This document shows, one piece after another, positions 39,908 through 50,237 of a stretch of 64,000 nt of DNA; within the stretch, counting starts at the first letter, position 1, and every line of letters starts with the position of its first letter. Both the position numbers and the translations under genes were made by a program. Source of the DNA: Rhodospirillaceae bacterium (GTDB lineage Bacteria > Pseudomonadota > Alphaproteobacteria > Rhodospirillales > Casp-alpha2); the NCBI GenBank assembly GCA_016845145.1, contig JAERTE010000018.1, positions 162,794 to 226,793 of the forward strand, in the 5' to 3' direction. The notes beneath the pieces were generated by a model that was not told where the DNA came from, did not search any database, and worked only from the letters and a program-made list of their open reading frames with translations.

Positions 39908-40771
39908 ATGCCCGGCACACTGCAAAACCTTCTCGACCTGTTGGACCTGGAAACGCTGGAATCGGATTTGTTCCGCGGCGAGAGCCCTAAGGAGGACCGC
40001 CAGCGGGCATTCGGCGGACAGGTCATCGGGCAGGCTCTGGTTGCAGCGACACGCACCGTCGAGGGCCGCCGTCCACATTCATTGCATGCTTATTTCGTGC
40101 GGCCGGGCGACACCAAGGTGCCGATCATCTATGACGTGGACTGCATCCGCGATGGCCGTAGTTTTGCCACCCGTAATGTTCTGGCGCGCCAACATGGCCG
40201 TGCGATTTTCAATATGTCTGTATCGTTTCAGATCGACGAACAGGGTATCGAACACCAGATATCCATGCCCGACGTGACGCCGCCGGAAGACCTGCCCGAC
40301 GAACGCGAGCGCCGCGCGGCGTTGTTGCATCGGGTTCCGGAAAAATCACAGGCACGTTTCATGGCCGACAGGGCCATCGAAATCCGTCCCGTCGCCCCTC
40401 TCGATCCGGTCAGCCCCGACCCGGCGCCGCCGATCGAGCGATATTGGGCGCGCACACGCACGCCCTTGCCCGACGATTTCGACCGTCATGAATGCGTGCT
40501 GGCATATGCATCCGACATCACATTGCTGGCCACCTGTTTGGTGCCGCATGGCATGACCTGGTACGGCGGCAAGATTTTGTCCGCCAGCCTGGATCATTCC
40601 ATGTGGTTCCACCGGCCGTTCCGTGCCGATGAATGGCTGTTGTTCGATCAATCGTCACCGTCATCATCGGGCGGACGGGGCCTGAATTTCGGCAATATTT
40701 TCGCCCGTGATGGACGCTTGGTCGCGTCCATGACCCAGGAAGGCATGGTGCGGATGCGCCGCGAAACCTGA
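39908..40771 (+). CDS. Acyl-CoA thioesterase II (TesB-like)
   Basis: FRGESPKEDRQRAFGGQVIGQALVAATRTV; LDHSMWFHRPFRADEWLLFDQSSPSSSGGRGL. Confidence 0.93.
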   Translation: MPGTLQNLLDLLDLETLESDLFRGESPKEDRQRAFGGQVIGQALVAATRTVEGRRPHSLHAYFVRPGDTKVPIIYDVDCIRDGRSFATRNVLARQHGRAIFNMSVSFQIDEQGIEHQISMPDVTPPEDLPDERERRAALLHRVPEKSQARFMADRAIEIRPVAPLDPVSPDPAPPIERYWARTRTPLPDDFDRHECVLAYASDITLLATCLVPHGMTWYGGKILSASLDHSMWFHRPFRADEWLLFDQSSPSSSGGRGLNFGNIFARDGRLVASMTQEGMVRMRRET

Positions 40772-40798
40772 GGCGGATGACAAAGGGGGGGGAAGATT

Positions 40799-41818
40799 AT
40801 GCAATCGGATAAACGTTACCGCCTGATCGGCGCCAACGGTTCACCCTATTCAGTGAAGATGCGCGCATTGATGCGCTACCGGCGTTTGCCTTTTGATTGG
40901 ATACTGCGCACGGCAAGCGCTCGTGAAGAAATCGCCCATATCCGCCCGGCGCTGGTTCCGGTGCTCAACTACCCGGACGGTAGTTACCGAAACGATTCCA
41001 CAGCCCTGGTGCATGACCTGGAGCAGCGCCACCCCGGCGAGCGCTCCGTCATTCCGGACGACCCGGCCATGGCGTTCCTCGCCGATCTGATTGAAGACAT
41101 GGCCGACGAATGGCTGACCAAGGCGATGTTCCATTACCGTTGGCACTATGCGCCCGACCAGGATTTCGCCGCGCGCTGGATCTCCAACGATTCGTTCTCC
41201 GATCTCGAACTCCCGGCACGGCGCGAAATGGCGACCACGTTCAAAGAGCGCCAGATTGGCCGAATGGCTTCGGTCGGCTGTACCCCTGAAAACAAGCCGA
41301 TGATCGAACAAAGCTATCAGGCCGTGCTGCAGGCATTGAACAGCCGAATTGACGGACAACGTTATCTGTTCGGCGGCCGCCCGTCGGTGGCGGAGTTCGG
41401 ATTATTCGGTCAGCTCCGGGTGTTGGCGGATGACCCGACCCCTATGGGCATCATGCGTGATACGGCGGGAGACCTGGTGGACTGGGTGCGCTTTATGGAT
41501 GATGCATCTGGCGTTGAGGGGGCGTGGCAAGCGCCTGGCGATCCGCTGACGCCTGCTGTACAGGATTTATTGAAACTCTCGGCCGATGTTTATCTGCCGT
41601 TTCTCGCCGCCAACGCGCGTGCGTTGCAGGCTGAAGCCGACACGCTTGAAGTTGACATATTCGGCCAGCCCTACTGCCAAGCGCCGTTCGGTTACCAACT
41701 GAAATGCTGGAACGGCTTGCGTGATGGATTTGCCAAACTTGAAGGATCGGCGCGAACCCGGGCCGAAGCGGCGCTGGCTGAGAGCGGCTGCCTGAATTAT
41801 CTTACGTCATCAATCTAA
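40799..41818 (+). CDS. Glutathione S-transferase family protein
   Basis: N-terminal thioredoxin-like GANGSPYSVKMRALMRYRRLPF; VPVLNYPDGSYRNDSTALV. Confidence 0.85.
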   Translation: MQSDKRYRLIGANGSPYSVKMRALMRYRRLPFDWILRTASAREEIAHIRPALVPVLNYPDGSYRNDSTALVHDLEQRHPGERSVIPDDPAMAFLADLIEDMADEWLTKAMFHYRWHYAPDQDFAARWISNDSFSDLELPARREMATTFKERQIGRMASVGCTPENKPMIEQSYQAVLQALNSRIDGQRYLFGGRPSVAEFGLFGQLRVLADDPTPMGIMRDTAGDLVDWVRFMDDASGVEGAWQAPGDPLTPAVQDLLKLSADVYLPFLAANARALQAEADTLEVDIFGQPYCQAPFGYQLKCWNGLRDGFAKLEGSARTRAEAALAESGCLNYLTSSI

Positions 41819-41856
41819 CGTCGATTTCATAGACAACCCAAAATGGAACCCTTTCC

Positions 41857-44178
41857 ATGACCGAACAGACTCCTGACAACTATCCGAATCTCGCCGACTC
41901 CGATCTCGTTGGCGAGGTATGGCCCATCGCGCAGCCGGGCGAGGACCCGGTTCTGTACGGTCACGTGGACTTCGAGCCCAAGGGCAAGTTTCCGGTGCGC
42001 AGCTACCAGACCTTCCGCCTGACCTACACGGTCGGGCGCTATGGCTTGGACGATACAGGCGCTATCCGTGTGAGTTTCCGCATCCACGGCGATGCCGGCG
42101 GCCTGCAGACTTCCAGCCCGACCGAGCCCAACTACGTCACCGCCGAGACGGATACCGGTGTGCCGTTGAACGTCGAATACATTCGCCGCGCCGCCGGCAC
42201 GCGGCCGCGCTGGAAGACGTTGACCGTGCGCGTGACCGGCGGCTGCCTGCGCGAAGGCGACAAAATCGCGATTGTGTTCGGCGACACCTCGGGCGGTTCA
42301 CCCGGCATGAAGATGCAGACGTTTGTCGAGTCCGCCATGGAATTCAAGGTCTCCGCCGATGTCTGTGCGGTCGGACAATTCGTGCCGATCCCGGGTACGC
42401 CGAGCGTGTCGATCATCCCAGATGTGCCGGCGGTTTGGCATGCGGTGCTGCCGTCATTGCGCCGCCCGGGCGAGCGCTTTCACTTCGGGCTTAAGGCGGA
42501 GGACGCCTGGGGAAACCCGAGCCACCTGACGGAGGGCCGCGTGAGCTTCGAGACCACGCTTCGCGTCGATGGCCTGCCGGAAACCTTCGACTACCCCAAG
42601 GGCAAGAGGGCGGTAACGTTCGAGAATTTGAGCGTCAGCGAGGAGGGCACGCTGCGAATCACCGTGAAGGACGAGAGCGGCGCCGAACTGGCGCGCTCGC
42701 ACCCGCTGGTGATCCGGGCCGGGCAATATTCGGGCTATTGGGGCGACCTGCACGGGCAGAGCGGTGAGTCCATCGGGGTGACGACGGCGCGTGAGTATTT
42801 CACCTTCGCCCGAGACTGCGCGTTTCTCGATGTCACCAGCCACCAGGCCAACGACTTCCAGGTCAACAACGCCTTTTGGGCGCACCTGAACGACCTGACC
42901 GCCGAGTACCACGAGGACAACCGTTTCGTCACCTTTCCGGGCTATGAATGGTCGGGCAATACGGCTGTCGGCGGCGACCGCAACGTATTTTTCCGCAACG
43001 AAGGCCGCCAAATCCGCCGCTCCTCGCACGCGCTTTTGACCGACCGCTCGGATCTCGATACCGACGCGCAAAACGCCAACATCCTGTTCGATGTTTTGAA
43101 AGACGAAGACTGTGTCATATACGCGCACGTCGGCGGACGCTACGCCGATATCGCCTACGCGCACGACCCGACCCAGGAAACAGCCATGGAAATCCATTCC
43201 GCCTGGGGTTCGTTCGAGTGGTTGCTGACGGACGGCTTCCCCTTAGGCCACCGCTCGGGCGTGGTGTGCAATTCCGACGGTCACAAGGGCCGGCCCGGTG
43301 CCAGCTACCCCGGCGCCGGGGGCTTCGGCGCTTATGGCGGACTGACGTGTTTCCTCACCGAAGACCTCACCCGTGACGGCATTTTCGATTGTCTGAAGCG
43401 CCGCCATCACTACGGCACCACCGGCACGCGCCTGCACTTAGATGTGCGCGCCCAATTCCCGGATGGGGCGGTGCTGTTTGATCAAGACCCCAACGCCTTT
43501 CCCGATACCGCGACGTCGGAGGTTTCGGAAGCGATGATGGGCGATATCGTCAAAAGCGATGCGAAATCCGTGACGCTGCGCCTCGAGGCGTCAACTCAAG
43601 CGCCGATCGAACGCATCGAAGTGCGCAACGGCGCGCAGGTGATCAAAACGCTGCGCGGTTTCAGCGACAATGATTTGGGCGAGCGCATCCGCGTGATCTG
43701 GTCCGGTGCGGAATACCGGGGCCGGGGCCGCGAAACCAATTGGACCGGACGGGTGAAGTTCGAAGGTGCGAATCTCAACCGCCTGGAGCGCATCAACGCT
43801 TGGAACCCCGAACGCAAGTTCGAGCAGCAGGGCACCGATACGGTGGTGTTCAATTCCGTCACCACCGGCAATTTCGGCGGCTTCGACGCCTGGTTCGACG
43901 AAATCGAACCCGGCGGCAATCTCGACATCGCCACCAACCTAGGCACCCTTCAAGTGCCGCTCGCCGATATCGGCTTGGAAGACACCATCATGGACGCCGG
44001 CGGACTGGAACGCCAAATCCGCGCCTTCCGTTTGCCCGAAGTGAACCCGCACCGGGACATCACGGCGGAAGTGGAAATTCCGCTCGACGCTACCCGCGAC
44101 AACCCGCTCTGGGTCTGTGTCACCACCGAAGACGGGTTTCAGGCCTGGAGCAGCCCGGTGTTTGTGTTTTCTGAGTAA
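41857..44178 (+). CDS. DUF3604 / PHP-like domain protein
   Basis: YWGDLHGQSGESIGVTTAREYFTFARDCAFLDVTSHQANDF; VVCNSDGHKGRPGASYPGAGGFGAYGGLT. Confidence 0.85.
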   Translation: MTEQTPDNYPNLADSDLVGEVWPIAQPGEDPVLYGHVDFEPKGKFPVRSYQTFRLTYTVGRYGLDDTGAIRVSFRIHGDAGGLQTSSPTEPNYVTAETDTGVPLNVEYIRRAAGTRPRWKTLTVRVTGGCLREGDKIAIVFGDTSGGSPGMKMQTFVESAMEFKVSADVCAVGQFVPIPGTPSVSIIPDVPAVWHAVLPSLRRPGERFHFGLKAEDAWGNPSHLTEGRVSFETTLRVDGLPETFDYPKGKRAVTFENLSVSEEGTLRITVKDESGAELARSHPLVIRAGQYSGYWGDLHGQSGESIGVTTAREYFTFARDCAFLDVTSHQANDFQVNNAFWAHLNDLTAEYHEDNRFVTFPGYEWSGNTAVGGDRNVFFRNEGRQIRRSSHALLTDRSDLDTDAQNANILFDVLKDEDCVIYAHVGGRYADIAYAHDPTQETAMEIHSAWGSFEWLLTDGFPLGHRSGVVCNSDGHKGRPGASYPGAGGFGAYGGLTCFLTEDLTRDGIFDCLKRRHHYGTTGTRLHLDVRAQFPDGAVLFDQDPNAFPDTATSEVSEAMMGDIVKSDAKSVTLRLEASTQAPIERIEVRNGAQVIKTLRGFSDNDLGERIRVIWSGAEYRGRGRETNWTGRVKFEGANLNRLERINAWNPERKFEQQGTDTVVFNSVTTGNFGGFDAWFDEIEPGGNLDIATNLGTLQVPLADIGLEDTIMDAGGLERQIRAFRLPEVNPHRDITAEVEIPLDATRDNPLWVCVTTEDGFQAWSSPVFVFSE

Positions 44179-44201
44179 CAGACGTTGGGCGCTGTTGCGT
44201 C

Positions 44202-44757
44202 TTACTTAATCCGAAACGAATCATGGCAGGCGCGGCAAGAGGATGTGACGGCTTGCAGGGCTTCTGTGGTTTCCTTGTAGTCCGTCGCCGTCGGTGGAGA
44301 CGCGGCCCGGCGGGCGCGGGCGGCGAAGGCGGTGGCGGCTTCGTGGAACGTCGCCCCCATGGCGCGGAAGTCCTCGGTCATGAAGCGACCCATGCCCATT
44401 CCTTGACCCATACCCTGGCCCATCCCTCGGCCCATGCCCTTGGCGCGCATCTGTTGTTTCATCGCCAAAATCTGATCCGCCGACATGCCCTGTTCCATCA
44501 TCGCCGTCCACATGGAATGACCGAAATCCATCTGGATTTCAGCGATATTCGCGGCCTCGCTGAAATCTTCCTCGGCCATTGCGGTGAGGATGTCGTCCAG
44601 ATTACCCATATGGCCTCGCCATTTCGGCCATAAAGCGTTCTTTGACCTCCGGCGGCAGCGATACCGGTTCGCGTTCGTCGGCGGCCGCAGCAACGGCACC
44701 ACCGAGCAATCCCAATACCAATGCCCAGCGGATCACCTTTTCGGCTCTACGCAACAT
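44202..44757 (-). pseudogene. c'-like exported monoheme cytochrome interrupted by an apparent 1-nt frameshift
   Basis: Reverse-strand ATG at 44757 gives MLRRAEKVIRWALVLGLLGGAVAAAADEREPVSLPPEVKERFMAEM then stop at 44602; the body RGHMGNLDDILTAMAEEDF...CRACHDSFRIK continues in another frame to 44202. Confidence 0.75.
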
Positions 44758-44850
44758 TTCGATTCTCCTCGGAAACAAAGGGAGTTGTCAGGATTGAGTA
44801 TCATGCTACCGCCATCGCAGCATTGACCATTCTCAACTCGCAGGCCGAGA

Positions 44851-46683
44851 TCAACGACCCGCCGCGTACCCCTGCATCAATCTGGGATTGGCGGCGGCCA
44901 TCAACAGCTCGCCGTCGCGCGCGCAGGCCGAGACGCGGCCAAGTGCCCAGTCGCCTTCGACGTAGAGGCGGTGGCCGCGGGCTTGCAGGTCGTCGAGCAC
45001 GTCGTCTCCGAACCGTCCCTCGATCTTAACGCCCGCCGGGTCCCATTCGCGCGGGTAGAATGAGCCCGGGCAGTGGGTGGAATGGAAATTCGGCGCATCG
45101 ATGGCTTGTTGCAGGTTCATGCCATGGTGCACGTGGCGCAGGAACATGTGCAGTGGCCATTGGTCCTGCTGGTCGCCGCCGGGCGTGCCGAAGGCCATGT
45201 AGGGTTCGCCATCGCGGAGCGCCATCGATGGTGACAATGTGATGCGCGGGCGCTTACCGGGTGCGATGCAGTCGGGGTGCCCCTCGTCGACCCAGAACAT
45301 TTGGCCGCGTGTGGACAGACAGAAACCCAGATCCGGGATCGCCGGAGAGCTCGACAACCAACCGCCCGAGGGCGTGGCCGCGACCATGTTGCCCCATTTG
45401 TCGATGACGTCCAGGTGACAGGTGTCGCCCCTGGCCTGGCCCATTTGGTTGATGAACATGTTGTCGTATTCGTGTGATTCCGGATCGTCGGCCTTCATGG
45501 TCGAGCCCCTGGCGAACAGTTCCGGGTGTTGGCCGAAATCGGCGATCTCGCCCGGGCGGAAATCGTAGCTCGCCTCTGTGCCGACCAATCCCCGGCGCGT
45601 ATCGGTGTAGGCATCCGACAGCAGCGTTTCCAGCGGCACGTCGGTGTGTGCCGGATCGCCGTAGAAGGTCTCGCGGTCAGCAAAGGCGAGCTTGGCGCAT
45701 TCCATGATGGTGTGGACGAAATCCGCACCCGATGGGTCCATATCGGCCAGCGGGAAGCCTTTCAACAGTGCGAGCTGTTGCAGCATCACGGGGCCTTGCG
45801 TCCAGGGGCCCGGCTTGGCGACAGTTAAGGTCCTGTCACCCGCTGGATAGTCGAGTGTCGCAGGGGCCTCATAGTGCGCTTGATAGTTCGCCATATCCGC
45901 GCCCGTCAGCAGCGCCTTGTGCTTGCGGCCCGATGTGTCCATGACCTCGGTCGTTTGGCAAAATGCATCGATGGCCTCGGCAATGAAGCCCTGATACCAG
46001 CAATCGCGCGCCGCTTCGATCTGAGTGTCTCTGTCCGTGCCGACCGATTCGGCCTGTTTGAGCAAACGCCCGTACATCGCCGCCAAGGCCGGGTTTTTGA
46101 ACAGCTCGCCGGCCTTCGGTGCATTGCCGCCCGGCAGATGCAATTCTGCTGATGTCGGCCACTCGGCTTCGAAAAACGGGCCGACCAGCTCAATGGCGCT
46201 GGCGCAACTGGGCGCGATGGCGAAGCCGTCCTTGGCATAACCGATGGCGTATCTGAGTACGTCGCGCGGCTTCATGGTCCCAAAGTCGCGCAGCAACATC
46301 ATCCAGGCGTCAAACGCGCCGGGCACGACCAAGGGCAGCATGCCGGTGCCGGGCACACGGTCGAGCCCTAAATCACGGTAAGTTTCGGGCGTGGCCTTGG
46401 CGGGCGCCGGGCCCTGGCCTGACAGTACGCCGATCTCGGCTGAACCCGCTTTGCGGAACAGCGCCGGCACCTCGCCCGCCGGGCCGTTCATATGCGGCTC
46501 GACGACTTGCAGCGCAAAACCCATGGCCACCGCCGCATCGAAGGCATTGCCGCCGTGCTCGAGGGTTGCCATGCCGGCCGCTGTCGCCAACCAGTGGGTC
46601 GAGGCGCATACGCCGAACGTTCCACGAATCTCGGGGCGGGTGGTGAAAGTAGTCAAGGGGTTAATACCCCATCGCCGAGCCAT
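44851..46683 (-). CDS. Gamma-glutamyltransferase-family Ntn hydrolase (copy 1), no signal peptide
   Basis: STHWLATAAGMATLEHGGNAFDAAVA; GDTCHLDVIDKWGNMVAATPSGGW; start uncertain. Confidence 0.9.
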   Translation of the reverse strand: MARRWGINPLTTFTTRPEIRGTFGVCASTHWLATAAGMATLEHGGNAFDAAVAMGFALQVVEPHMNGPAGEVPALFRKAGSAEIGVLSGQGPAPAKATPETYRDLGLDRVPGTGMLPLVVPGAFDAWMMLLRDFGTMKPRDVLRYAIGYAKDGFAIAPSCASAIELVGPFFEAEWPTSAELHLPGGNAPKAGELFKNPALAAMYGRLLKQAESVGTDRDTQIEAARDCWYQGFIAEAIDAFCQTTEVMDTSGRKHKALLTGADMANYQAHYEAPATLDYPAGDRTLTVAKPGPWTQGPVMLQQLALLKGFPLADMDPSGADFVHTIMECAKLAFADRETFYGDPAHTDVPLETLLSDAYTDTRRGLVGTEASYDFRPGEIADFGQHPELFARGSTMKADDPESHEYDNMFINQMGQARGDTCHLDVIDKWGNMVAATPSGGWLSSSPAIPDLGFCLSTRGQMFWVDEGHPDCIAPGKRPRITLSPSMALRDGEPYMAFGTPGGDQQDQWPLHMFLRHVHHGMNLQQAIDAPNFHSTHCPGSFYPREWDPAGVKIEGRFGDDVLDDLQARGHRLYVEGDWALGRVSACARDGELLMAAANPRLMQGYAAGR

Positions 46684-48253
46684 CCTTGCGCGGATCGGAG
46701 CCGCCGGTCAGGACACCGTTCTCGCGGTCGATGTAAATTGCCTGGCTGCCGCCGATGGGTTTGGCCGGCGCGGAGCGTTTGTGACCCAGTTTCTCCAGCC
46801 CGGCGATGACGTCGGCGGGGACGGTACCTTCCATCTGCACGCCGGCTTCGCCCGGTTCGGGGAAGATGCGCGGTGCGTCCTGGGCTTCTTGGATATCCAT
46901 GCCGTAGTCGAAAAAGCGGGTCAGGAAATGCATGTGTCCGAAAGCCTGGTAGTGACCGCCCATGACGCCGAACGACATCACCGTGCGGCCGTCCTTGGTG
47001 ACCATGCCGGGGATGATGGTGTGCATGGGGCGTTTGCCCGGCGCGATGCAGTTCGGGTGGCCGGGCTCAATCACAAAGCCCTGTGCGCGATTGGTGAACA
47101 CGACGCCCGATTTCGGCGCCATCAGCCCGGCGCCGAAGTTATGGAATAACGTGTTGATAAAGCTGCAGGAATTACGGTCCTTATCGACCACGGTGATGTA
47201 GACCGTACTTTCGTTGTTGGGCAGTGACGGTTTCGGTAGGTCTGTCAGCGCGCGGTCCGGGTCGATGGCGGCGCGCAACTCATCGGCGTGGGCAGCTGAC
47301 AACATGGCGTCGACCGGCACGTCCGCTTGCGTCGGGTCGGCGACATAGAACGCGCGGTCCTGGTAGGCCAGGCGACCGGCTTCGATTTCATGGTGCAGGC
47401 GCTCGACCGAGCCCGGATCGTTGTCGGTATTGAAGCCCGACGCGATGTTCAAGAGCTGCAGCGCGATGACGCCCTGACCGTTCGGCGGGCATTCCCAAAC
47501 CTTATGCCCACGGAACTCGGTCGAAATCGGCGTCACGTAATCGCCCTTGGCGGCGGCGAAATCGTCCATGGTGTGCAAGCCGCCCAAGGATTGCAGGTAG
47601 GTTACCATGTCTTCGGCCAACTCGCCCGCATAGAAGGCATCGCGGCCGTGGCGCGCGATGGTGTCCAGGGTGTTGGCCAGTTCGGGCTGACGGTGCATTT
47701 CACCGACGGTGGGCGTGCGGCCGCCGGGCATGAAAACGCGTTTCAGGTTTTCGTCCTTGGAGATCATGCCGACCTGGGAGGCGAAATCGACGCTGACGCG
47801 GCTTGAGACGGGATAGCCGCCCCGGGCGTAATCGATGGCCGGTTGGAGGAGTTCACGCATGCTCATGGTGCCGTGGTCTTGGTGCAGTTGCACCCAGGCG
47901 TCCACGGCGCCGGGAATGACGCAGGCGTGCGGCGATTGCTGTTCGAATTCGGTGATGCCTTTATCGAGATACCATTCCGCTGTCGCCGCCATGGGTGCCT
48001 TGCCGGAACCGTTAAACGCGATGATGTCGTCGGAGCCGCCTTTCGAATAAAGGCAGAAGTTGTCACCCCCGATGCCGGTGGATTCGGGCTCGACCACGCA
48101 TTGCACGGCGCAGGCGGCAATGGCGGCGTCCATGGCGTTGCCGCCGCGGCGCAGGATGTCGATGGCGGTGGCGGTCGAAAGCGTGTGCGACGTTGCGGCC
48201 ATGCCGTTGACGCCGTGGGCGGGAGAGCGGCCGGGAAGTTCGAGGTTGCGCAT
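46661..48253 (-). CDS. Gamma-glutamyltransferase-family Ntn hydrolase (copy 2), no signal peptide
   Basis: SHTLSTATAIDILRRGGNAMDAAIAACAVQCVVEPESTGIGGDNFCLY; STVYITVVDKDRNSCSFINTLF. Confidence 0.92.
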   Translation of the reverse strand: MRNLELPGRSPAHGVNGMAATSHTLSTATAIDILRRGGNAMDAAIAACAVQCVVEPESTGIGGDNFCLYSKGGSDDIIAFNGSGKAPMAATAEWYLDKGITEFEQQSPHACVIPGAVDAWVQLHQDHGTMSMRELLQPAIDYARGGYPVSSRVSVDFASQVGMISKDENLKRVFMPGGRTPTVGEMHRQPELANTLDTIARHGRDAFYAGELAEDMVTYLQSLGGLHTMDDFAAAKGDYVTPISTEFRGHKVWECPPNGQGVIALQLLNIASGFNTDNDPGSVERLHHEIEAGRLAYQDRAFYVADPTQADVPVDAMLSAAHADELRAAIDPDRALTDLPKPSLPNNESTVYITVVDKDRNSCSFINTLFHNFGAGLMAPKSGVVFTNRAQGFVIEPGHPNCIAPGKRPMHTIIPGMVTKDGRTVMSFGVMGGHYQAFGHMHFLTRFFDYGMDIQEAQDAPRIFPEPGEAGVQMEGTVPADVIAGLEKLGHKRSAPAKPIGGSQAIYIDRENGVLTGGSDPRKDGSAMGY

Positions 48254-48296
48254 AGTTTATGGATCTTTCAGTTGGTTCGTATGTTCACAGTCCGTG

Positions 48297-49118
48297 TCAG
48301 TCCATGACCGACCACGTGCGTTCATCGCCGTTGGATATGCGGGTTAGTAAGCTTCGATACTGGTATTGGTCGGGCCGGTAAAGACCAACGATGTATTCGA
48401 TCACTCGGTCGTTTGCATCTTCAACGATACGACTGACGCGCAACAGTGGCGAGGCCGGTTTGACGCCGAGCGCGTCGGCGGCCTCGGCGGTGGCCAGAGT
48501 CGCGGTGATGGTTTGATCGGCCGTGCCAACAATGACTCCGGTATCTTCAAGCAGCGTCAAGACGGCTTTGGACGCCAAATCGCGTTCGTCGAATTTGCGC
48601 CCCAGCTCAGCCGGGACATACGTGGTCAGGAAAGAAAACGGCGTGCCGTCCAGATAGCGGATCCGGACCGAGCGCTGAACTTCGGTGCCGGCATCGATGC
48701 GGAACCGCCGGGCAATTTCCTCGGTCGCGGGCTCGTATTCGCATTCCGCCACCAGTCCGGTGGCATGCGGATTGGCCGATGAGAAATAGTCGAACAAGCC
48801 CTGCACGTCGACCCGGAGGGGGGATGCTGAGGGCTGGTATGTGACGCGCGAGCCCTGGCCGCGCCGTCTGACGCACAGCCCCTCGGCGGCAATCTCATTA
48901 AGCGCGCGTTTCGCGGTAATGCGCGAAACGTCGAATATTTTCGACACCTCGTGTTCGCTCGGCAGATAGCTGCCGTCCGGGTATTTGCCGTTCAGGATGT
49001 TGTTTCGAATGGTCAGGTAGATATGCTGGTAAAGCGGCGACTGCGGTCGATTGCCGGGGGACGCTTCGTGCTCATTCCGTACTATTGTTTCCGCAGCGTT
49101 TTGCACGTCAACCCCCAT
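48297..49118 (-). CDS. GntR-family (HutC/UTRA) transcriptional regulator
   Basis: wHTH YLPSEHEVSKIFDVSRITAKRALNEIAAEGLCVRRRGQGSRV; UTRA domain. Confidence 0.93.
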   Translation of the reverse strand: MGVDVQNAAETIVRNEHEASPGNRPQSPLYQHIYLTIRNNILNGKYPDGSYLPSEHEVSKIFDVSRITAKRALNEIAAEGLCVRRRGQGSRVTYQPSASPLRVDVQGLFDYFSSANPHATGLVAECEYEPATEEIARRFRIDAGTEVQRSVRIRYLDGTPFSFLTTYVPAELGRKFDERDLASKAVLTLLEDTGVIVGTADQTITATLATAEAADALGVKPASPLLRVSRIVEDANDRVIEYIVGLYRPDQYQYRSLLTRISNGDERTWSVMD

Positions 49119-49136
49119 AAACTAAAACGATTAAAT

Positions 49137-49185
49137 GGTATAGTTTCTATATCTTGTTTGCAATAATGATATAGTTTACATATCA
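49137..49185. promoter_or_regulatory. Two candidate GntR operators in the divergent promoter
   Basis: TATAGtttCTATA (49139-49151) and TGATATagtttacATATCA (49167-49185), centres about 31 bp apart. Confidence 0.65.
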
Positions 49186-49237
49186 TTTCCTGAATGAAAA
49201 ACGCCATCAACGGTCACGAACCTAGGGAGGATCGACC

Positions 49238-50206
49238 ATGAAATTCCAAAAACTTACCATCACGGCGGCTGCTGCTTTTGCGGCGGTCAGTTTTTCTGCG
49301 GCGCCGGCTGCTGCTGCACCTAAGATTCCATGCTCCACGGCTAAACTGATCGTGCCGTGGAAGGCTGGCGGCGGCACGCACGTGCTGTTCTCGATCTTCG
49401 AGAAAACCATTGCCAGCATGGATGTTTCGCCGAAGCTGAAAGTCGTCACCGTACCTGGACAGGGCGGTAACAAGGGGGCCAAGGAAGCCGCCAAGGCCAA
49501 GGCCGACGGTTGCACGCTGTTCGCTATTCACCAGAGCGCTTTCACCAGCTACTTCAATGGCCGCATCAAGTTCCACTACGATAAGTTCGATCCGGTGGCC
49601 TTGCTGACCGACACGCCGGACATCATTGGTGCTTCGGCCAAGGCACCGTGGAACAATTACGCGGACTTCCAAAAAGCTGTCCTCGCCGCGCCCGGTACGG
49701 TGCCGACGGGGGCCACCTTCGGCTCCACCAGCCAATTCACCTGGCTGCGTCTGGAGCAGAAAACCGGCATGAAGTTCAAGTTCGTGCCCTTCGATGGCAC
49801 CCGCCAACGCATGACCGCGCTGCTCTCCGGCGCCATCACGCTGGGCGGCCTGAATGTGGCGTCCGGCCGTAAATATATCGAATCCGGTGAGCTTAAGGCC
49901 TTTGCAATCGCCGCCGACAAGCGCGACCCGGCATTGCCCAATTTGCCGACGCTGAAGGAACTGGGTGTTGATCTGTCGTTCTCCATCAAGCGCGGTATCG
50001 TCGCGCCGAAGGGCACGCCAGCCGCCGTCGTCGACCACTGGGCGCAAGTCTTGAAGAAAGCGGCCGAAGACGCTGGCCTGAAAAAGCAGATGGTTGCCAA
50101 GGGCACGGGTGTCAACTGGGTTGGTCCGAAGGACTTCCAGGCCTGGATCGACAAATCCCACGGCGAGTTCAAGGTCATCGCCGACGCCATGGGGTGGGGC
50201 AAATAG
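49238..50206 (+). CDS. Tripartite tricarboxylate transporter substrate-binding protein (TctC family)
   Basis: Signal peptide; LIVPWKAGGGTHVLFSIFEKTI; TctC-like fold motifs; followed by TctB and TctA. Confidence 0.93.
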   Translation: MKFQKLTITAAAAFAAVSFSAAPAAAAPKIPCSTAKLIVPWKAGGGTHVLFSIFEKTIASMDVSPKLKVVTVPGQGGNKGAKEAAKAKADGCTLFAIHQSAFTSYFNGRIKFHYDKFDPVALLTDTPDIIGASAKAPWNNYADFQKAVLAAPGTVPTGATFGSTSQFTWLRLEQKTGMKFKFVPFDGTRQRMTALLSGAITLGGLNVASGRKYIESGELKAFAIAADKRDPALPNLPTLKELGVDLSFSIKRGIVAPKGTPAAVVDHWAQVLKKAAEDAGLKKQMVAKGTGVNWVGPKDFQAWIDKSHGEFKVIADAMGWGK

Positions 50207-50237
50207 GTCGTTAATACCGATCCACTTCACTATAATT

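Noticed and set aside
49214-50230. 338-aa ORF antisense to tctC
   Set aside because: Shadow ORF of a clear TctC gene.
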